Notes under the pieces: model-generated
Database searches by the model: none
What the model saw: the letters and a program-made list of their open reading frames with translations, nothing else
What the model was told of the DNA's origin: nothing
Shown: one piece after another, positions 1 through 12,096 of the stretch
Layout: every line of letters begins with the position of its first letter
Numbering within the stretch: the stretch's first letter is position 1
Program-made: the position numbers and the translations under genes
NCBI GenBank assembly: GCA_014904845.1
Contig: MU119552.1
Location: 1-47,848 of the forward strand
DNA: 47,848 nucleotides
Reading direction: 5' to 3'
Source: Acephala macrosclerotiorum
Taxonomy: Eukaryota > Ascomycota > Leotiomycetes > Helotiales > Mollisiaceae

Positions 1-75
1 TTTATTTTATTTATTTTATTTATTTTATTTATTTTATTTATTTTATTTATTTTATTTATTTTATTTTATTTATTT
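1..75. repeat. 9-bp tandem repeat (TTTATTTTA)n
   Basis: About seven copies of the unit TTTATTTTA run from the first base, with small irregularities at the end. It grades into AT-rich sequence up to about base 130. It may be the edge of an AT-rich block lying outside the window. No telomere-type G-rich repeat is seen. Confidence 0.85.
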
Positions 76-2989
76 TTTTAATTAAAATAAAATAATCGTC
101 GACGCAAATAAAAACGTTTTTTTTTTATAATCTCTTTTTTCTCTTTTACGTAAGACTAGAGCTGTTCTACGAAGAGCGTTAAATACTAAAAGCGACACAT
201 CTTGGCGTTTCTTGGCGCAAACACGTGCCGTAAGTCCCACGTGTTATTACGTAAACTCTACGCGGTCTTTTTTTTCCCTAGCGGGATAACCTTTAACTAT
301 CGTCAAAGGCACCTTCGCTTTTTCTAGTTTTTATCTAGGAGAGTTCGGTTCAAACGCAGTCTTGAGAAAATGTTCACTTTCAATCTCGAAGTGCGTCGCG
401 TGCGAGATTCGTCGAATAAGTCCTTGTCATGAAAGGAAATTCAAATCCGATGCATGCAAGTCTACTACCACCGCCCAGTTTACTAAACAGTGATATCGCC
501 CAGCGAAGTCCTGTCAAGCGAATACGCTGTTCAATTAAGTATTGCCATCCATATCTTGCTCATCAACTGTAGAGACCTCGAAGCCTTGAACAAAAAGCAG
601 AAACGCCGCTCAAGATGCAATTTTTGGCAATTTTGGAATTCTGTTGCACATTGCAGCGAGTCAATTGTAAATTCAGTCTACGGACGAGATGTCGGCAGAA
701 TCAGCTTGCACAACAATTCTTTTAGCAATGTCTTTGAGTTAGATCTTGTGAGAACATCAAGTTGGTCGTATCTCTCACTCTTATAAGTTGGAAGTAATAA
801 AGATGCAAGTCCAGGGGGGAGAGAAGAACTCTTGCTGCATGTTCCTACACTATCCTCGAATGCACATTCGATGATAGGTCGAATATTTTTTTTGGCTGCA
901 CATTAAAAAAGTGACGCTCCTGCATGCAGCCAGGATATATTTACCCCGCATGCGGGCCTGACGAATCATACTTTATCGCTTCCTCAGAGATGAGGTATCA
1001 ATGCATGAAACCAATCTATTTTCGGGTTGAGATGAGGTTTTGTTGCACGTCGGAGGAGCAATGGCAGTTGAGTTGCCATGAAGAGGTTGGTGAAATCTTC
1101 GGGCAGAATTTCTTTAGACAATTTGGTGTGGGGATGGATGGGAGGAAGTTGAAGTTTGGTGGAGGAGCTGTTCCCATGAACGCCCTATTAAATTTTATTG
1201 CCCGTGCTGCTAAGTCGTTATTCGAATTCTGTTGCACATCGCACATTTGATTAACTTGATTAACTCGTGAATAACTTGATTAAACTTGATTATCTGTTAT
1301 GTGACAACTTTGCTCTTGAGGTCATAGGTAAAGGTAGATCGCCAATCACCGTTCCCTTTCGAAAGCCGTCGGAAGCATTAACGATGATTTGAATTCAAAA
1401 GAATCCGTGAGATAATTTCATAACTCTGCGCCATGTGTTGCTATTGTTGGAGGCGAGAATTATATCTTCTCCCCGTTGGCCCATGTTGACGGCTCCAAGG
1501 CTGCGAGACCTCGTCGTTGATTCCTGCCTCCCAATTGGACTGCCAGTTCAGGACCGCAAATAGAGGAAGGTGGGGTGAGTGAATGCCTGCAGTGTCGAGT
1601 CGATGCAAACTGTGCCAAAAAGGAGAGAGTTCATAGGGCAATTCCTCCCGAGCCGAGCACACCAAGACAACCCTGCGATCAAACCTTCCAACGCAGCCTT
1701 CAGTGAAACTGAGTTCCAGGCAGTCCTCCTTGAGATGAACAGAAGACAAAATATGCTTCCTCCATTGAAGTCGAGATGAAGAAGACGTCGTGATAGATTT
1801 CTCTTGGCGAGAGTTGATACAGAGGTGGAGCAGCCGTGGTACGCTAACAATAGACGATCTGCACTAAATCCCCAGCCTTCGGGCCTCAAACTTCTTCCTC
1901 CATCAACAACACCATCACCAGTATCACAGGAAATGTTTGCCATGAACAACGAACTTCATACGACACGCATAAGAATGCGCCAGCGAGCCTCGAGGGGTCA
2001 GATGTCTGTTTCCAACTCCCTTATCGCATGATCATCACATCATCGCGACCAAGTCCGAAATGCCGTCTTCTTGAAGAAACACCCCCCATTCTCACGATGT
2101 CGGCGAATTCCCCATGTCGCAAGGACATCCTTTCAATGCTCGCTCGATTCTGCAAACCACATGCTCAAATGGCTTGTCAAGCGAAGTGCCTCCGTGCTAG
2201 CATCTCGAGCTGCCACTCGCCAGAGCTGTCCTGCAGCTGTCCGTGTTGGTGCGGGTGCGAGGGGTGGGGCCCGATCTCTCGGAGAGATCAAGCTGTGCAC
2301 CATAGGCTGATTTGGAGTTGCATTGGTTACTAATTGCAGGCCCAGCTCTCCACTCCAGGTTCGAGTCCAGTCCGTGTGTCTTCTGCAACCCACCAACACC
2401 ACCCCTCCACCACGGAGAGAGGGTCAAAGATAAGAACCAGAGTGACACAACTGGGTGTTTGACATCTAAGAGACTTCCATCAAAGCTCTTCCCTCGAAGA
2501 GCTCTGATCCTCCCTGCATTAGTATTTAGCATTACCTTCCTCCAGCCTCCTCTTTTGATCAATTCAATTCGCGCCGTCATTTTTGTTCACTTTTTGTATA
2601 CCTCCCCACGTTTGCTATTGCTTACGAAGCTGTCTCTCAAGTCCCTGCATATATCGAGAAGACGTAATCGCGATATTGCGGGGTTCCTACCTTTCCCAGA
2701 CAGCACAGTCAGCCTTCCCATCCTTATCCATCCTTCCCGAGCTTCCTTCCCCTTCTGCTACGATACAGCCGCCGAGTACCGCGAGACGGAACCCGAGGAT
2801 CCCACTTGTCAGCAAACAAAGACCCAAAGCTCCCCTGAGCTTCCCCTCGTCTGACCTTACCTCTACTTCCTTTCCATTCTCAGCCTTGCAATAACATTAT
2901 CTTCAATCAATTACATCAACAACAATTTACCCTCCTTCTCACCATACCAACAATTCCAATTTATTTATACCTCACAAGAAGTCGCAAAG
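76..2989. other. Gene-poor stretch, no convincing gene
   Basis: The first 60 bases or so are AT-rich, then composition becomes ordinary. Open frames here are short, overlap on both strands and show no domain or intron structure that joins them. A 16-base direct repeat (GAATTCTGTTGCACAT) occurs at 636-651 and 1224-1239, and a short TTGATTAAC-type run lies at 1249-1290. The last 100 bases or so, before the ATG at 2990, are C/T-rich with CAA-type tracts, as in fungal 5' leaders, so the promoter of the membrane protein gene probably lies between about 2300 and 2989. Confidence 0.6.
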
Positions 2990-3623
2990 ATGTCATCCCG
3001 CAGAACCCGTACAACGTCCTCAACAGTGGTCACCCAAATCTACCCCGAAAACCTGCGCCTCTCCGCCCTCCTCTTCCGCACCATCGGTCTCGGTGTCGCC
3101 ATCGGCGCCTTGGTCCTCGCAATCCAAATCTCCTCTCACGGAGGAACACCCGTCTTCGCCTACGTCGCTTCAATCTGGTGTCTAATCCTCGATCCTGTTG
3201 ATATCATTTGTTTACTGAGTTGGACGAGGATCCCGCCAGGGGGATTGATCTTCTTGGATACGTTAGCGGTGGGGTTTTGTGTGGGGGGTATGCTGAATAA
3301 TATTGTGGTGAAGAATAATGGGGATGGGGATAATGGGAGGGTGAGTGATGGGTTGGTGTCGACGAGTGATTGGTTGCTTGGGGCGCTTTTGTGAGTTCTG
3401 CGCGAGCCTCCGAGCCTTTGATCTTCAATTGCTTTGGGATAATGCTGACGAGAGGTGTGATAGGGCGGTACATTTCATCATGATCGTATCCGGTGCGATT
3501 GATTGTTGCTGGATGAATCAGTATGCACGCAAACACTCGAGGCATGGTAGCAGTCGAAGCCGAAGTTCCCGAAGCGAGACTGTGACGAGGGTGCGGGTAA
3601 CTCGAACTGCGTCGCACGTCTAA
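2990..3623 (+). CDS. Small four-helix membrane protein, function unknown
   Basis: Two exons, 2990-3390 and 3464-3623, give 186 residues. The 73-nt intron has a GTGAGT donor, a GCTGAC branch point at 3444 and a TAG acceptor. It joins in frame, so the fourth hydrophobic segment crosses the splice. Four membrane segments are predicted by eye at about residues 25-45, 54-75, 83-103 and 128-150. A short polar N-terminus rich in Ser/Thr/Arg precedes them, and the Arg/Ser-rich tail has repeated SR dipeptides. Size and topology resemble the small tetraspan (MARVEL-like) proteins common in ascomycetes, but I see no diagnostic motif, so the family is not assigned. The ATG is the first in frame after a CAA-rich leader. 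It stands alone, 1.3 kb upstream of the oxidase gene. Confidence 0.8.
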
Positions 3624-4970
3624 CCCCCACTGTCCGACATTGATATACATTCACCGAACATCAATTGGAGGGATACAAGGACGGAGTTGTGCGTTGTTAC
3701 TTGGAAGTGGAAGCAAACGGTCATTACTAGAGGAAGGCGATTAGATGCGAAGCTGATTCGAAGGCTTAGATGGATGCATGGGGTAATTAGGAGGTGGTGC
3801 ACAAGGGGCGCGAGGATGAGAAGAGATGTCAAGATGAGAGAGGGGGGGGAGGACAGTCTTTACATACGAGGAGCAGGCAAGCAATCCTGATGCGGGGTCC
3901 GCTTGATCTGAAGTTTGGGAAAAGCTCACACGCTCCATGTGTGGGGATGGCCCACCGATCCAGTTGATCGTCAGGCTGCATCGCATATGGCATCCCTGAG
4001 GTCTATCATGAGGATCATCCCTGAAGCATTACGAAAATATAGGACAACATCAACCCCAATCATTGAGAAAACTATTGAAGGATCCTGGAGCTTTGGCGCT
4101 GCGAGGGAGAGAGGAGTTCTAGATCATCACTGGAGGGGGATTGTATTTATGGGAAGGCGTTGTATATCATTGTAAGGCAGAGGAGTATTTTTATATGCAT
4201 TGTACGTTTTTCGGAGGAGCAAGATACCATGACAGGGATGGGTGGGACGATATGTATGTCAGGGGTTATAATTCTTGAATCTAATATCATTACTCTATTC
4301 TCCTACGCCGATGGGAAAGTTTGTTACTAAGTCATGTTGCGAACTTCTGCTTTATGATCTCGCTGAGGGGTGCAGAGAGATGGGAAGGAGGTTGAAGTTC
4401 ATATCTCTAATACTTTTCCAGGCTTCTCGTTGATATTGGACAAGGGAGGAGCCAGAGAGTGAGGTGACAGGAGAAGGCAGACGTCGATGGGAACTGCAAC
4501 TAGAGCAGGGGGGTTGTTGGTGCGTCACCGCTCTCGCTCCCTTCCCTTCCCAAGCATCTCTACTTAGTCTTCCGCCTCGTCATGTACTCAGCTCTCGCAA
4601 TTTCACCTGAGGTCCTTTCCTCCATCTCAAGTTGGTCGTGTCAATTTTCCTGCTCATGTGAATGCGGGGACCATGAGCGCATCGGACGCAGATGCGACCC
4701 ACAGACTTGAGCAAGTGCATATGCCCACTATCGCGACCGCAAGCAACAAGATCTTGCAATCGTGACTGCGAACGAATAGCTTTGTCTCCCGAAGAAGACA
4801 ACAAAGCAAGCGCATTCAGAAAAACAAAGCAACCCGTTCCATCCCTTTGTCTTCGAGTTCCCTATATTTCTCTTTCAGGGCCAATCTCAAATCCCATAAT
4901 CCACAATACACATTTTCCAACAAATAAATTAATCAATCAATCAATCAATTAATCCCCCCTGCACCTAAAG
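3624..4970. other. Intergenic region with oxidase promoter
   Basis: No gene is supported. The half next to the oxidase is probably its promoter and leader. It is C/T-rich around 4540-4570, and an (AATC)n microsatellite at 4931-4950 sits 20 bases before the start codon. Small open frames on either strand lack any recognisable feature. Confidence 0.55.
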
Positions 4971-6746
4971 ATGGGGTTTGGAAAGCATAAAACGGGCGCG
5001 GGGGTGAAGAAGAGAACCGCAGACAAGAAGAAGAAGAAACTCGCCACGAAGAAACGAATCTCCAACATCGTCGACCTGTTCAAATACGGGAAAATCCCCG
5101 TCTTTGTCCCGGGAGAAGAAACATACCATCGCTCCGTCGTGACCGCCAACCAACTGTTCCGCATGTTGAAAGCCGATTGCGTTGTTTTGCCGGAGAATAT
5201 CGATCAGGTGCAACGGATCGTCAAGGTGGCGAGACAGAACGGCATCCCGATTACGATTAAGAATGGGGGACATAGTTATCAGGGGAGTTCGACGGCGGAT
5301 GGGGGCATCTTGTTGGATTTGTTTCGGATGAATAAGGTGAGGCTTGATATGGAGACGGAAACGGTTACGATGCAAGGGGGTGCGTTGTGGGGGACGGTGT
5401 ATAAGCAGTTGAGTAAGGATAAGATTGATGGGTATATGATCAATGGTGGACGATGCAGTACTGTTGGCGTGAGCGGATTCATTTTGGGTGGAGGTCTTGG
5501 ACCGTTCACGAGAAGTTTTGGTATGGGGTCTGATACTTTGCTTGAGGCTACTGTTGTTACAGCAGATGGAAACCGAGTCACTGTCTCTGTCAACGATGAT
5601 CCGGAGTCAGACGAAGGCAAGCTCTTCTGGGCACTTTGTGGTGCTGGTGGTGGTAACTTCGGTGTTGTCGTCGAGATGAAGCTGAAGGTTCAAAAACTGC
5701 TGAATAAGGAGAAGATGGTGGTTGCTGGGAGGTTCGTGTGGTATCCAGAACCGGACAATGATGATGAGTTCCTCGCCACGATGAATAATTTCTATACGAC
5801 AAATTGGACGGATCAAATGACGATCGATAGCAGCTGGGTATGCGATCTTCGAAACTCTTTGCCATTTGGGATTCGGTTCCTCTCTTATTACGATGGCGAT
5901 AGAGATGGTTTCAGTGCGGAAATCAATCCAGCTTTGGACGAGGATCTAGCCCAGCAGTTCGAACTTGGAACGCTTGCCCAAAAATCGTCTCACTTTCTTC
6001 AAGAGACGATCGGCGCCCAATGGAAAGAGGAAACAATTAAGTCATGGCCCAATAGGAAGTCGATGAGTCTTTATGCTTCCTTCGTGTTTGGAAATGATCG
6101 GGCAACAATCGAGAAAGTTACCGCTATCGTCAACGAAGAGCTGCAAGTATTCAGAAGGGATTTCAAAGGCCAAAAGGTCTTAGCACAGTTTACATGGATT
6201 CATTCTGGAGGTCAAGCAGCCGTTAAGCATTCCTCAGACACGGCTTTCCCCTGGCGCGATTCTGTTTATCACGCATATATATGGCTCCAGTGGGACGATT
6301 TATTCATGGAGAAACGCATGAGAGCGTTCTGCAGCACGTTCAGGACTAGACTAAGACCATTCTCCATGATGAGGCGGGCGGCGTTCATCAACTTTCCCGA
6401 CTCGGCAATACGACCAGATGCTCACGAGAGAGCGTACTATGGTGCTAATCGTGGGAAATTGCAGCAGGTAAAGCAAATCTGGGATAAGGATAACTTTTTC
6501 GAGTGGGCTCAGGGTGTGAAGCTTCCAAAAACCAACCAACCGGCAATCGAAGGTTCGCCGTCCACGTCCACGGCTACTGATGAGGCATATGAGTCCGATG
6601 ATGAGCAGTTTTCTGCCGAGGAGTCTGAGGAATATGATGATCAGTTGACAGAGACTATTGCAGCGCGGCAGTGGGATAGCTATAGCCCGTCGCCAGGGGA
6701 CGAATTCGAAGGCCAGTTTGAGCTTCCTTGGTGGTTTCAGGTATAA
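4971..6746 (+). CDS. FAD-linked oxidoreductase, berberine-bridge-enzyme (BBE) type
   Basis: An uninterrupted 591-residue frame. The N-terminal FAD-binding (PCMH/FAD_binding_4) part holds the motif KNGGHSYQGSS, in which His101 matches the histidine that binds FAD covalently. It also holds GGRCSTVGVSGFILGGG, in which Cys162 matches the second, cysteinyl, attachment site. The 61-residue spacing fits bicovalent BBE enzymes. A C-terminal BBE segment (AYYGANRGKLQQVKQIW, about residues 486-502) is present. Family members oxidise alcohols, amines or ring carbons with O2, often in secondary metabolism; the substrate here is unknown. Two oddities: most fungal members are secreted, but this one has no signal peptide and instead starts with a Lys-rich stretch (residues 5-29). 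It also ends in an acidic, disordered tail of about 60 residues. The Zn2Cys6 regulator follows 636 bp downstream on the same strand. Confidence 0.92.
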   Translation: MGFGKHKTGAGVKKRTADKKKKKLATKKRISNIVDLFKYGKIPVFVPGEETYHRSVVTANQLFRMLKADCVVLPENIDQVQRIVKVARQNGIPITIKNGGHSYQGSSTADGGILLDLFRMNKVRLDMETETVTMQGGALWGTVYKQLSKDKIDGYMINGGRCSTVGVSGFILGGGLGPFTRSFGMGSDTLLEATVVTADGNRVTVSVNDDPESDEGKLFWALCGAGGGNFGVVVEMKLKVQKLLNKEKMVVAGRFVWYPEPDNDDEFLATMNNFYTTNWTDQMTIDSSWVCDLRNSLPFGIRFLSYYDGDRDGFSAEINPALDEDLAQQFELGTLAQKSSHFLQETIGAQWKEETIKSWPNRKSMSLYASFVFGNDRATIEKVTAIVNEELQVFRRDFKGQKVLAQFTWIHSGGQAAVKHSSDTAFPWRDSVYHAYIWLQWDDLFMEKRMRAFCSTFRTRLRPFSMMRRAAFINFPDSAIRPDAHERAYYGANRGKLQQVKQIWDKDNFFEWAQGVKLPKTNQPAIEGSPSTSTATDEAYESDDEQFSAEESEEYDDQLTETIAARQWDSYSPSPGDEFEGQFELPWWFQV

Positions 6747-7382
6747 ATCCGAAGATGAAACGACAGCTGCTGCAATTGTTTTACTTGATTTGAAAGGCGC
6801 GGAATTCATTTAGTGGAACTTGGTTGCAAGGAAAGGACCTACATTTTTGAATAGATACCATCTTCATACCCTGACGTGCGTTGTGAAGGAATTTCAACTT
6901 GAATTTAGCGATGAATTTTAACACGGCCCGTCTCTTTCCAATCCTCTGCTAGTGAAACGATACGCATAATTGGTGTTTAAAAGCAGGAGATGAATAGTAC
7001 GTCATGATCAGTGACTTCGAAGCCAAGTGACTTCACTTGTATGTAGCTTTTGCCCAAGACGATAGCACGCTGGTGCATCTCATGAAGCTTCGCTGCTTTG
7101 CAAGCTGGCTCGTCGAGAACATCATCACCGAGAGCTATAGTGATATCCGCACCGAAAGAGGGAAAGAGTGACGGAAAGGAAGACGATGGACGTTGAAAAT
7201 AGCCGCAAATATCTTGATATCCCCGTACCCATAACAGCTTAACTCCGTCTTCACGTGAAAATGCGCCGCGCACCAACGCGTTCTGCCTGGGCTACGGCAC
7301 ACGATAGAGCCATTGTATGATCACGTAAAGTCAACCCCACGATCAGGTTGATATTGAGGCCTGAAGCATCAGAACACGTTCA
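6747..7382. other. Intergenic, between oxidase and regulator
   Basis: Holds the 3' region of the oxidase and the promoter of the regulator. A 99-codon open frame on the minus strand (6977-7276) has no recognisable motif and is not called. No binding site can be assigned with confidence. Confidence 0.5.
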
Positions 7383-10151
7383 ATGAGTTTCGCATCTTTT
7401 ATGACCTTGCTTGACATGGCTGCGAGGGAAGAGGATCCAGAATACCGCCCGCCGCCTGAAGTAGACATTTTCACCAAAGTTCCAGGTCACTGGGGTGGCA
7501 CAACAGAAGCTCAACCAGAGCAAGCAGAAGCGTCGACATCAGCGACAACAGCGACAACAGCGAACGATGGCAAGCCGGAGCAGAAGACGATATCATGTGT
7601 GTCTTGCAGGAGGAGGAAACTCAAGTGCGACAGACAAAAGCCAAAATGCAGTACCTGTACGAGGTTGCGACACGATTGCGAATACCCAGAGCGGAGGAGG
7701 AACTTGGGCTCGAAGCGACGTAACATGAAGGAATTGGAAGCAAGACTTGGTATGCTGTTGGGACATGAACATGCGATTCAATTCTGACAGACAATAGCGC
7801 AAGTAGAGACGCAACTAGTGTCCGAACAAAGCAAGGCGACAACGACCTCAGGCGCAACGAGTATAAGCATTGAAGCAAACTGGAACGATCTGACAATGGA
7901 TATGGACATGAACATTGATATGGGCGATGACAGTCTTCTCGATGGCACTTTCAACCTCAATCCCGGCGGCTTCGACTTTCCTCCGCCTGGTCCTTCCATT
8001 CCAATGGGCGACTTGTTCTCGCACGAGCTGCTCGAGTTGGGATTGAATGAACCCCTCCCGCCACAAGAGATGATGGACGAATTACACCAAATCTACTTCG
8101 ACAAGTTCCACAAGCAGGTTCCTATGATGCACAAATATCGCTACTATATCTCGCTATCGAAATCGCCACAGTTTCGACCTCCAGTTTGTCTGCGATATGC
8201 AATGTGGGCAATCGCAGCTTCTCTCTCTGACAAATACCGGTGTTACGAGGACCTGCTGTATGAGCGTGCACGAAGATATATACACGACGCGGAGATGAAG
8301 GGACACGGTGAATCATTTGTTTCGGTGTATCATGCACAAACCTGGGGTCTCATCTCCAATTTCGAGGCCAAGAAAACTTACTTCTCACGTTCTTGGATGA
8401 GCACAGGACGGATGGTTCGATTGTGCCAAATGCTTGGTCTTTACAGGCTGGACACCGACTCTCCTGATTTTAAACAGATTCTACCCGCCGCTCGAGACTG
8501 GATTGAACTCGAGGAGCGGCGGCGAACATTCTGGGCTTCATACTATGGTGATCGATGGGCCAGCTCAGGAACAGGCTGGCCTATGTTGGTCGACGAAAAT
8601 GAGGCGAGTCCCAGGCTTCTCAATACGTAAATTGTGCTAACCAATGCCTTAGATCCAAACAAACTTACCTGCGTCTGAAGATGCCTTCGAGGCCGGGATA
8701 ATGGAGCCAACTATCTCACTAGCCACGGCACTCACACCAGACGGAGCACGGCATCTCAGTCCCTTCGCCGGTGTCATATTGTCAGCCACTCTTTTTGGAC
8801 ACAATTTCCAGCATCTTCATAAGTCCGGACCAGATGAGTGTCCAGATGACCTCGGAAATGGTGAATTCTGGAAACGACATAGGAAAATGGACAATGTGTT
8901 GTCGAGCACTTTTATGTTCCTACCAGACCATCTCAGATTGCCGACAGCGGCAAGAAACGTGAACGTCGTATTTATCCACATGAACATACATGCTTCGGCT
9001 ATATGTCTCCATCAAGCAGCTATTCTCACTGCCGAGAAGCATTCTCTCGACAAAGGCTTCATTCAACAAAGTCGAGGCCGGTGTATCCTGGCTGCCGAAG
9101 AGATTGCTAACATAATGCGTCTCATCTGTCACGTTGATCCCACAGATGTAATGTCAACATCTTCAATCGCTAGAACACGCTAACAAAGATCTAGATGCAT
9201 CCCTGGATTGGTTTCTGCCTCTACGTGGCTTGTGGTGTCTTCATAAAAGATTACAAACAAGGATCCCGCAATCCGAATGCGATGACGAACTTGGAGTTCT
9301 TACTTTCTTCCATGAAAGCAATAGGAACGAAACATGCCATCACGAATCACTTCACAGCGCAAGTGGAGCTTGATATGCAAGCAGCTTGCATCGGCAAGGG
9401 GCCGGCACGAGCTAGCGTGGAAAGCTTCACATATCCCGACGTCCCTGATATGCCCAGTCTGCCGATCAACGGAATCCTCGCCGAGAGAAATGGAACGCCA
9501 ATGACCTACGCCAATCTTCAAAATTTCGTCACTGGCAAGCCTGCCGCCGCTGGACCTGCGGCTGGGGTCTTGGCTAGAGAGGTCAGTAGTAGTAGCAGTC
9601 CCAAAACTGCCCAAAGTCCCGATGTACCATCCGAGCCCTCGACGAACGGACCATCGACGAACTGGATGGAGGGCCGCCACCCTATCCAAGACCCCTCCTT
9701 AGTGTCTGTCGTCGACGTGGACGTCGATGCTCTACATCGAGTTTCTCGAGGTTCTCTAAACCAGGACTCTGGGTCGAACAATGTCTTCGATCACACAGGC
9801 CTCGGTCAATTCAGCGACAGTCCGACATTGCTTTCTAAAAATGCACAAGGCAAACAACCATCCAACAGTAACACGATGCAATTCCCTATCCGATCATCTA
9901 CTCCGAATGGTCAACAGCATCCACCTGGCCCTGGGTTCCCTTGGCAAGCTACAGGGGCGATTATTGGCTATCCAATCAATCATTCAGATCTGTTGAGCGT
10001 GGCGCTCAAAGACCCGAATTCTTGGACGAATCTAGAAGGCCAGAACTCTGAAAATTCTCAGCTACAGACTGGATATCCCGATGATGGGGATAACTCGGGG
10101 GTTTTCTGCCCGTTCGCTGAGCGGCAACGACAGGGACAAGATAATTCATGA
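7383..10151 (+). CDS. Zn2Cys6 transcription factor with fungal-specific TF domain
   Basis: Four exons, 7383-7749, 7798-8603, 8653-9147 and 9195-10151, give 874 residues. The zinc cluster has cysteines at 72, 75, 82, 89, 92 and 99 (C-x2-C-x6-C-x6-C-x2-C-x6-C). A short basic linker leads into a heptad-like segment completed by the first splice (KELEARLAQVETQLVSE), the usual dimerisation helix. The middle-homology region (PF04082-like) spans exons 2-3, with RYAMWAIAAS, YHAQTWGLISN and the RRRTFWASYYGDRW block. Exon 4 carries HPWIGFCLYVA and then a long disordered, Ser/Pro/Gln-rich C-terminus that may activate transcription. Introns are 48, 49 and 47 nt with CTGAC or CTAAC branch points. Intron 2 appears to use a GC donor. 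Targets are unknown; the adjacent oxidase is a plausible one by position only. Confidence 0.9.
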
Positions 10152-11146
10152 GGGATTCATCTGATGCTTGCTTCGCTTTCGTCGCATTGCAAAGCACAAC
10201 ACTTTTCATCCCAGTATCTCGACATGGCGGCTTTTCCGACAATTTACGGGTGCGAATTATCTCTACTCATCCCACTCAGCATCCTTTGGTCATATACCCT
10301 CCCATTTTACAAAACAGGCAGTAATTATTTAACGACAGTTTACGACCTAATTCAAATACATATGGACCTTGGCGTCATTTATATAAGCAGATAGACAAGT
10401 GACGAAGAGACATGGACGGCTGGGATTCGGGATTGGTGTATTTGTACAATGCTATCTGGCGCTTCTAGGCGAATATCAGATGGGTGGGAAACGCCCATCG
10501 AAGGATCATGGCGGCAAGGTGCCAGATGCCACATATCCCCTCTACGAAATAAATAACCATTATAATACTTACCGTTGATGTAGTTCCTATGGATACACGA
10601 ACTCAGCCCTTACTCGGAATTTCTCATTGCTTCGGAGAAAGCATACCTCCTTTCACTTTGCGCTCATCCTCTTCAGATCGGACTTTTCTAGCATCCCGGT
10701 GATTTGTTTATGTAGTACCCGCTCTGTTAAACATCGCCGACATTGTTTTCCTTCTGCCGTTTCAATCTGCAAGTGCATAACCACCTCGGAGATTATCTGA
10801 GCGTTATTTCTTAATGCAATCAATTCGACCTTTCCTCGTCTCTCCATCCCCCCTTCCGCTACTGCCGTACTTCAGTGTATTTCGTCCCAACATCCAAGTG
10901 GCTTTCAAAGATCATCGTGGGGGTAGTTTCTAGACTCGCCTATTTCAATTTGACAAAAGACGACATTGCGCCAACAGCGGAACAACCAAGATCCGTCCCA
11001 AGCCCCGTCTTTCATACATTCCACTACAATTGCGAATTCGAAGATCCGTTCCCGCTTCTAGCGTAGGCTCCGGCAGTCTGCCACTGGTCTTTCCCGGGGT
11101 CCGGGGTGTGGGGTCGGTGCGTTCCTGCTGTTTAAGCTTAATTTTA
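10152..11146. other. Intergenic region
   Basis: No gene is supported in this 995-base stretch after the regulator. It should contain the regulator's terminator. Open frames are short and scattered. Composition is ordinary until the small inverted-repeat element at 11147. Confidence 0.5.
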
Positions 11147-11628
11147 CAGTGCCACGTCAAGAGTCTGAGCCATAAGCGAAAACCCCACCAAAAATGGCCA
11201 TTTTGCCTCCTTTTCTAAGACCGATATCTTTAGAACCACAACATGTATAAATATAATAATTGTATCGCTAAATAGGCTTTAAAGAGTTGTTTCTCGTCTC
11301 TAAAGGGATTCTAGGCCGTGGGTATAGCGCTCGCATACCGAGCGATCGAATAAGAAGTGTTTAAAATAATCGAAAAACGGCCAATTTAACGTGTAAAATT
11401 TAGTCGCTCGCGCTTTCGCATTTTAAAACAATTATTACTCGAAAACATTTATTATAAAACAAAATTTAAAGAGATAAAAAGATTTCTTGTGTTCGAAAGT
11501 ATTTTGCACCGAAAAAATGTAAAATTTTATAAGCTAGAATATAGTTTTTTTTTGAAAGTGATTAAATCGCAATTCACGCGTTTTAGGCGCGTTTCGCTTA
11601 AATGGCTCAGACTCATGACGCGTCACTG
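11147..11628. mobile_element. Short Tc1/mariner-like inverted-repeat element (MITE)
   Basis: A 482-bp element with terminal inverted repeats of about 36 bp. Both ends begin CAGTG and share the block GAGTCTGAGCCAT followed by AAGCGAAA, with three mismatches and a 2-bp gap. It is flanked directly by TA on both sides (11145-11146 and 11629-11630), the target duplication of Tc1/mariner/pogo elements. The interior is more AT-rich than the flanks and has no transposase, so it is non-autonomous. The DNA class is well supported. The exact family is inferred from the TA site and CAGTG ends. Confidence 0.85.
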
Positions 11629-12096
11629 TATGCTTGGCGCTCTTCGAACTTTTTGCAACTCGGATATTTTGGTCGAGGTTGATACAAGGGAAGTATGCCC
11701 ACGTCAGCGGTTAAAGTCCTCGAATGATGGACTTGGAAATATGAATGCCTCACCGCTTCCTGCCGCTCAGTTTTGGAAGAGCCAATGACCTTCACTGCAA
11801 AAGCAAGCTTGTCAGCTTCATTTGAGAGTTCTCCTGCATGCTTGGTAACTATTCAAAGAGAGATCGATAGTAGCCTCTTCTCAAGAAACTGCGGGATTTC
11901 TGTACAAAATTGAGAAAGCAGGAAAATTCAACATGTCGTGCTCAAGCCATCGTATTCGACGACTCAAAGAACGAGGCTCGTCTTTCCCAGTGATGGTCAT
12001 AAATTCCGGAATGAATCGCCTCAAGTCACTGCTCGGCAGCAACAGAATTGAACGATCAAAAAGATACACACTGCTACCATTATAAGACAGCCCATA
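11629..12096. other. Intergenic, upstream of the dead peroxidase
   Basis: The 468 bases between the inverted-repeat element and the peroxidase start codon presumably held its promoter. Nothing else is recognised. Confidence 0.45.

Noticed and set aside
1..75. Repeat array as possible CRISPR or telomere
   Set aside because: It is a simple 9-bp tandem with no spacers and no G-rich telomere strand, in a eukaryotic context.
490..1949. Several open frames of 75-133 codons on both strands
   Set aside because: They overlap one another, have no motif and cannot be joined by plausible introns.
2355..2375. GGTTCGAGTCC resembles the T-arm of a tRNA
   Set aside because: The flanking bases do not form the T stem, and no acceptor or anticodon arms are found around it.
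6977..7276. 99-codon minus-strand open frame between oxidase and regulator
   Set aside because: No domain, no intron context, and it lies where both genes' control regions are expected.
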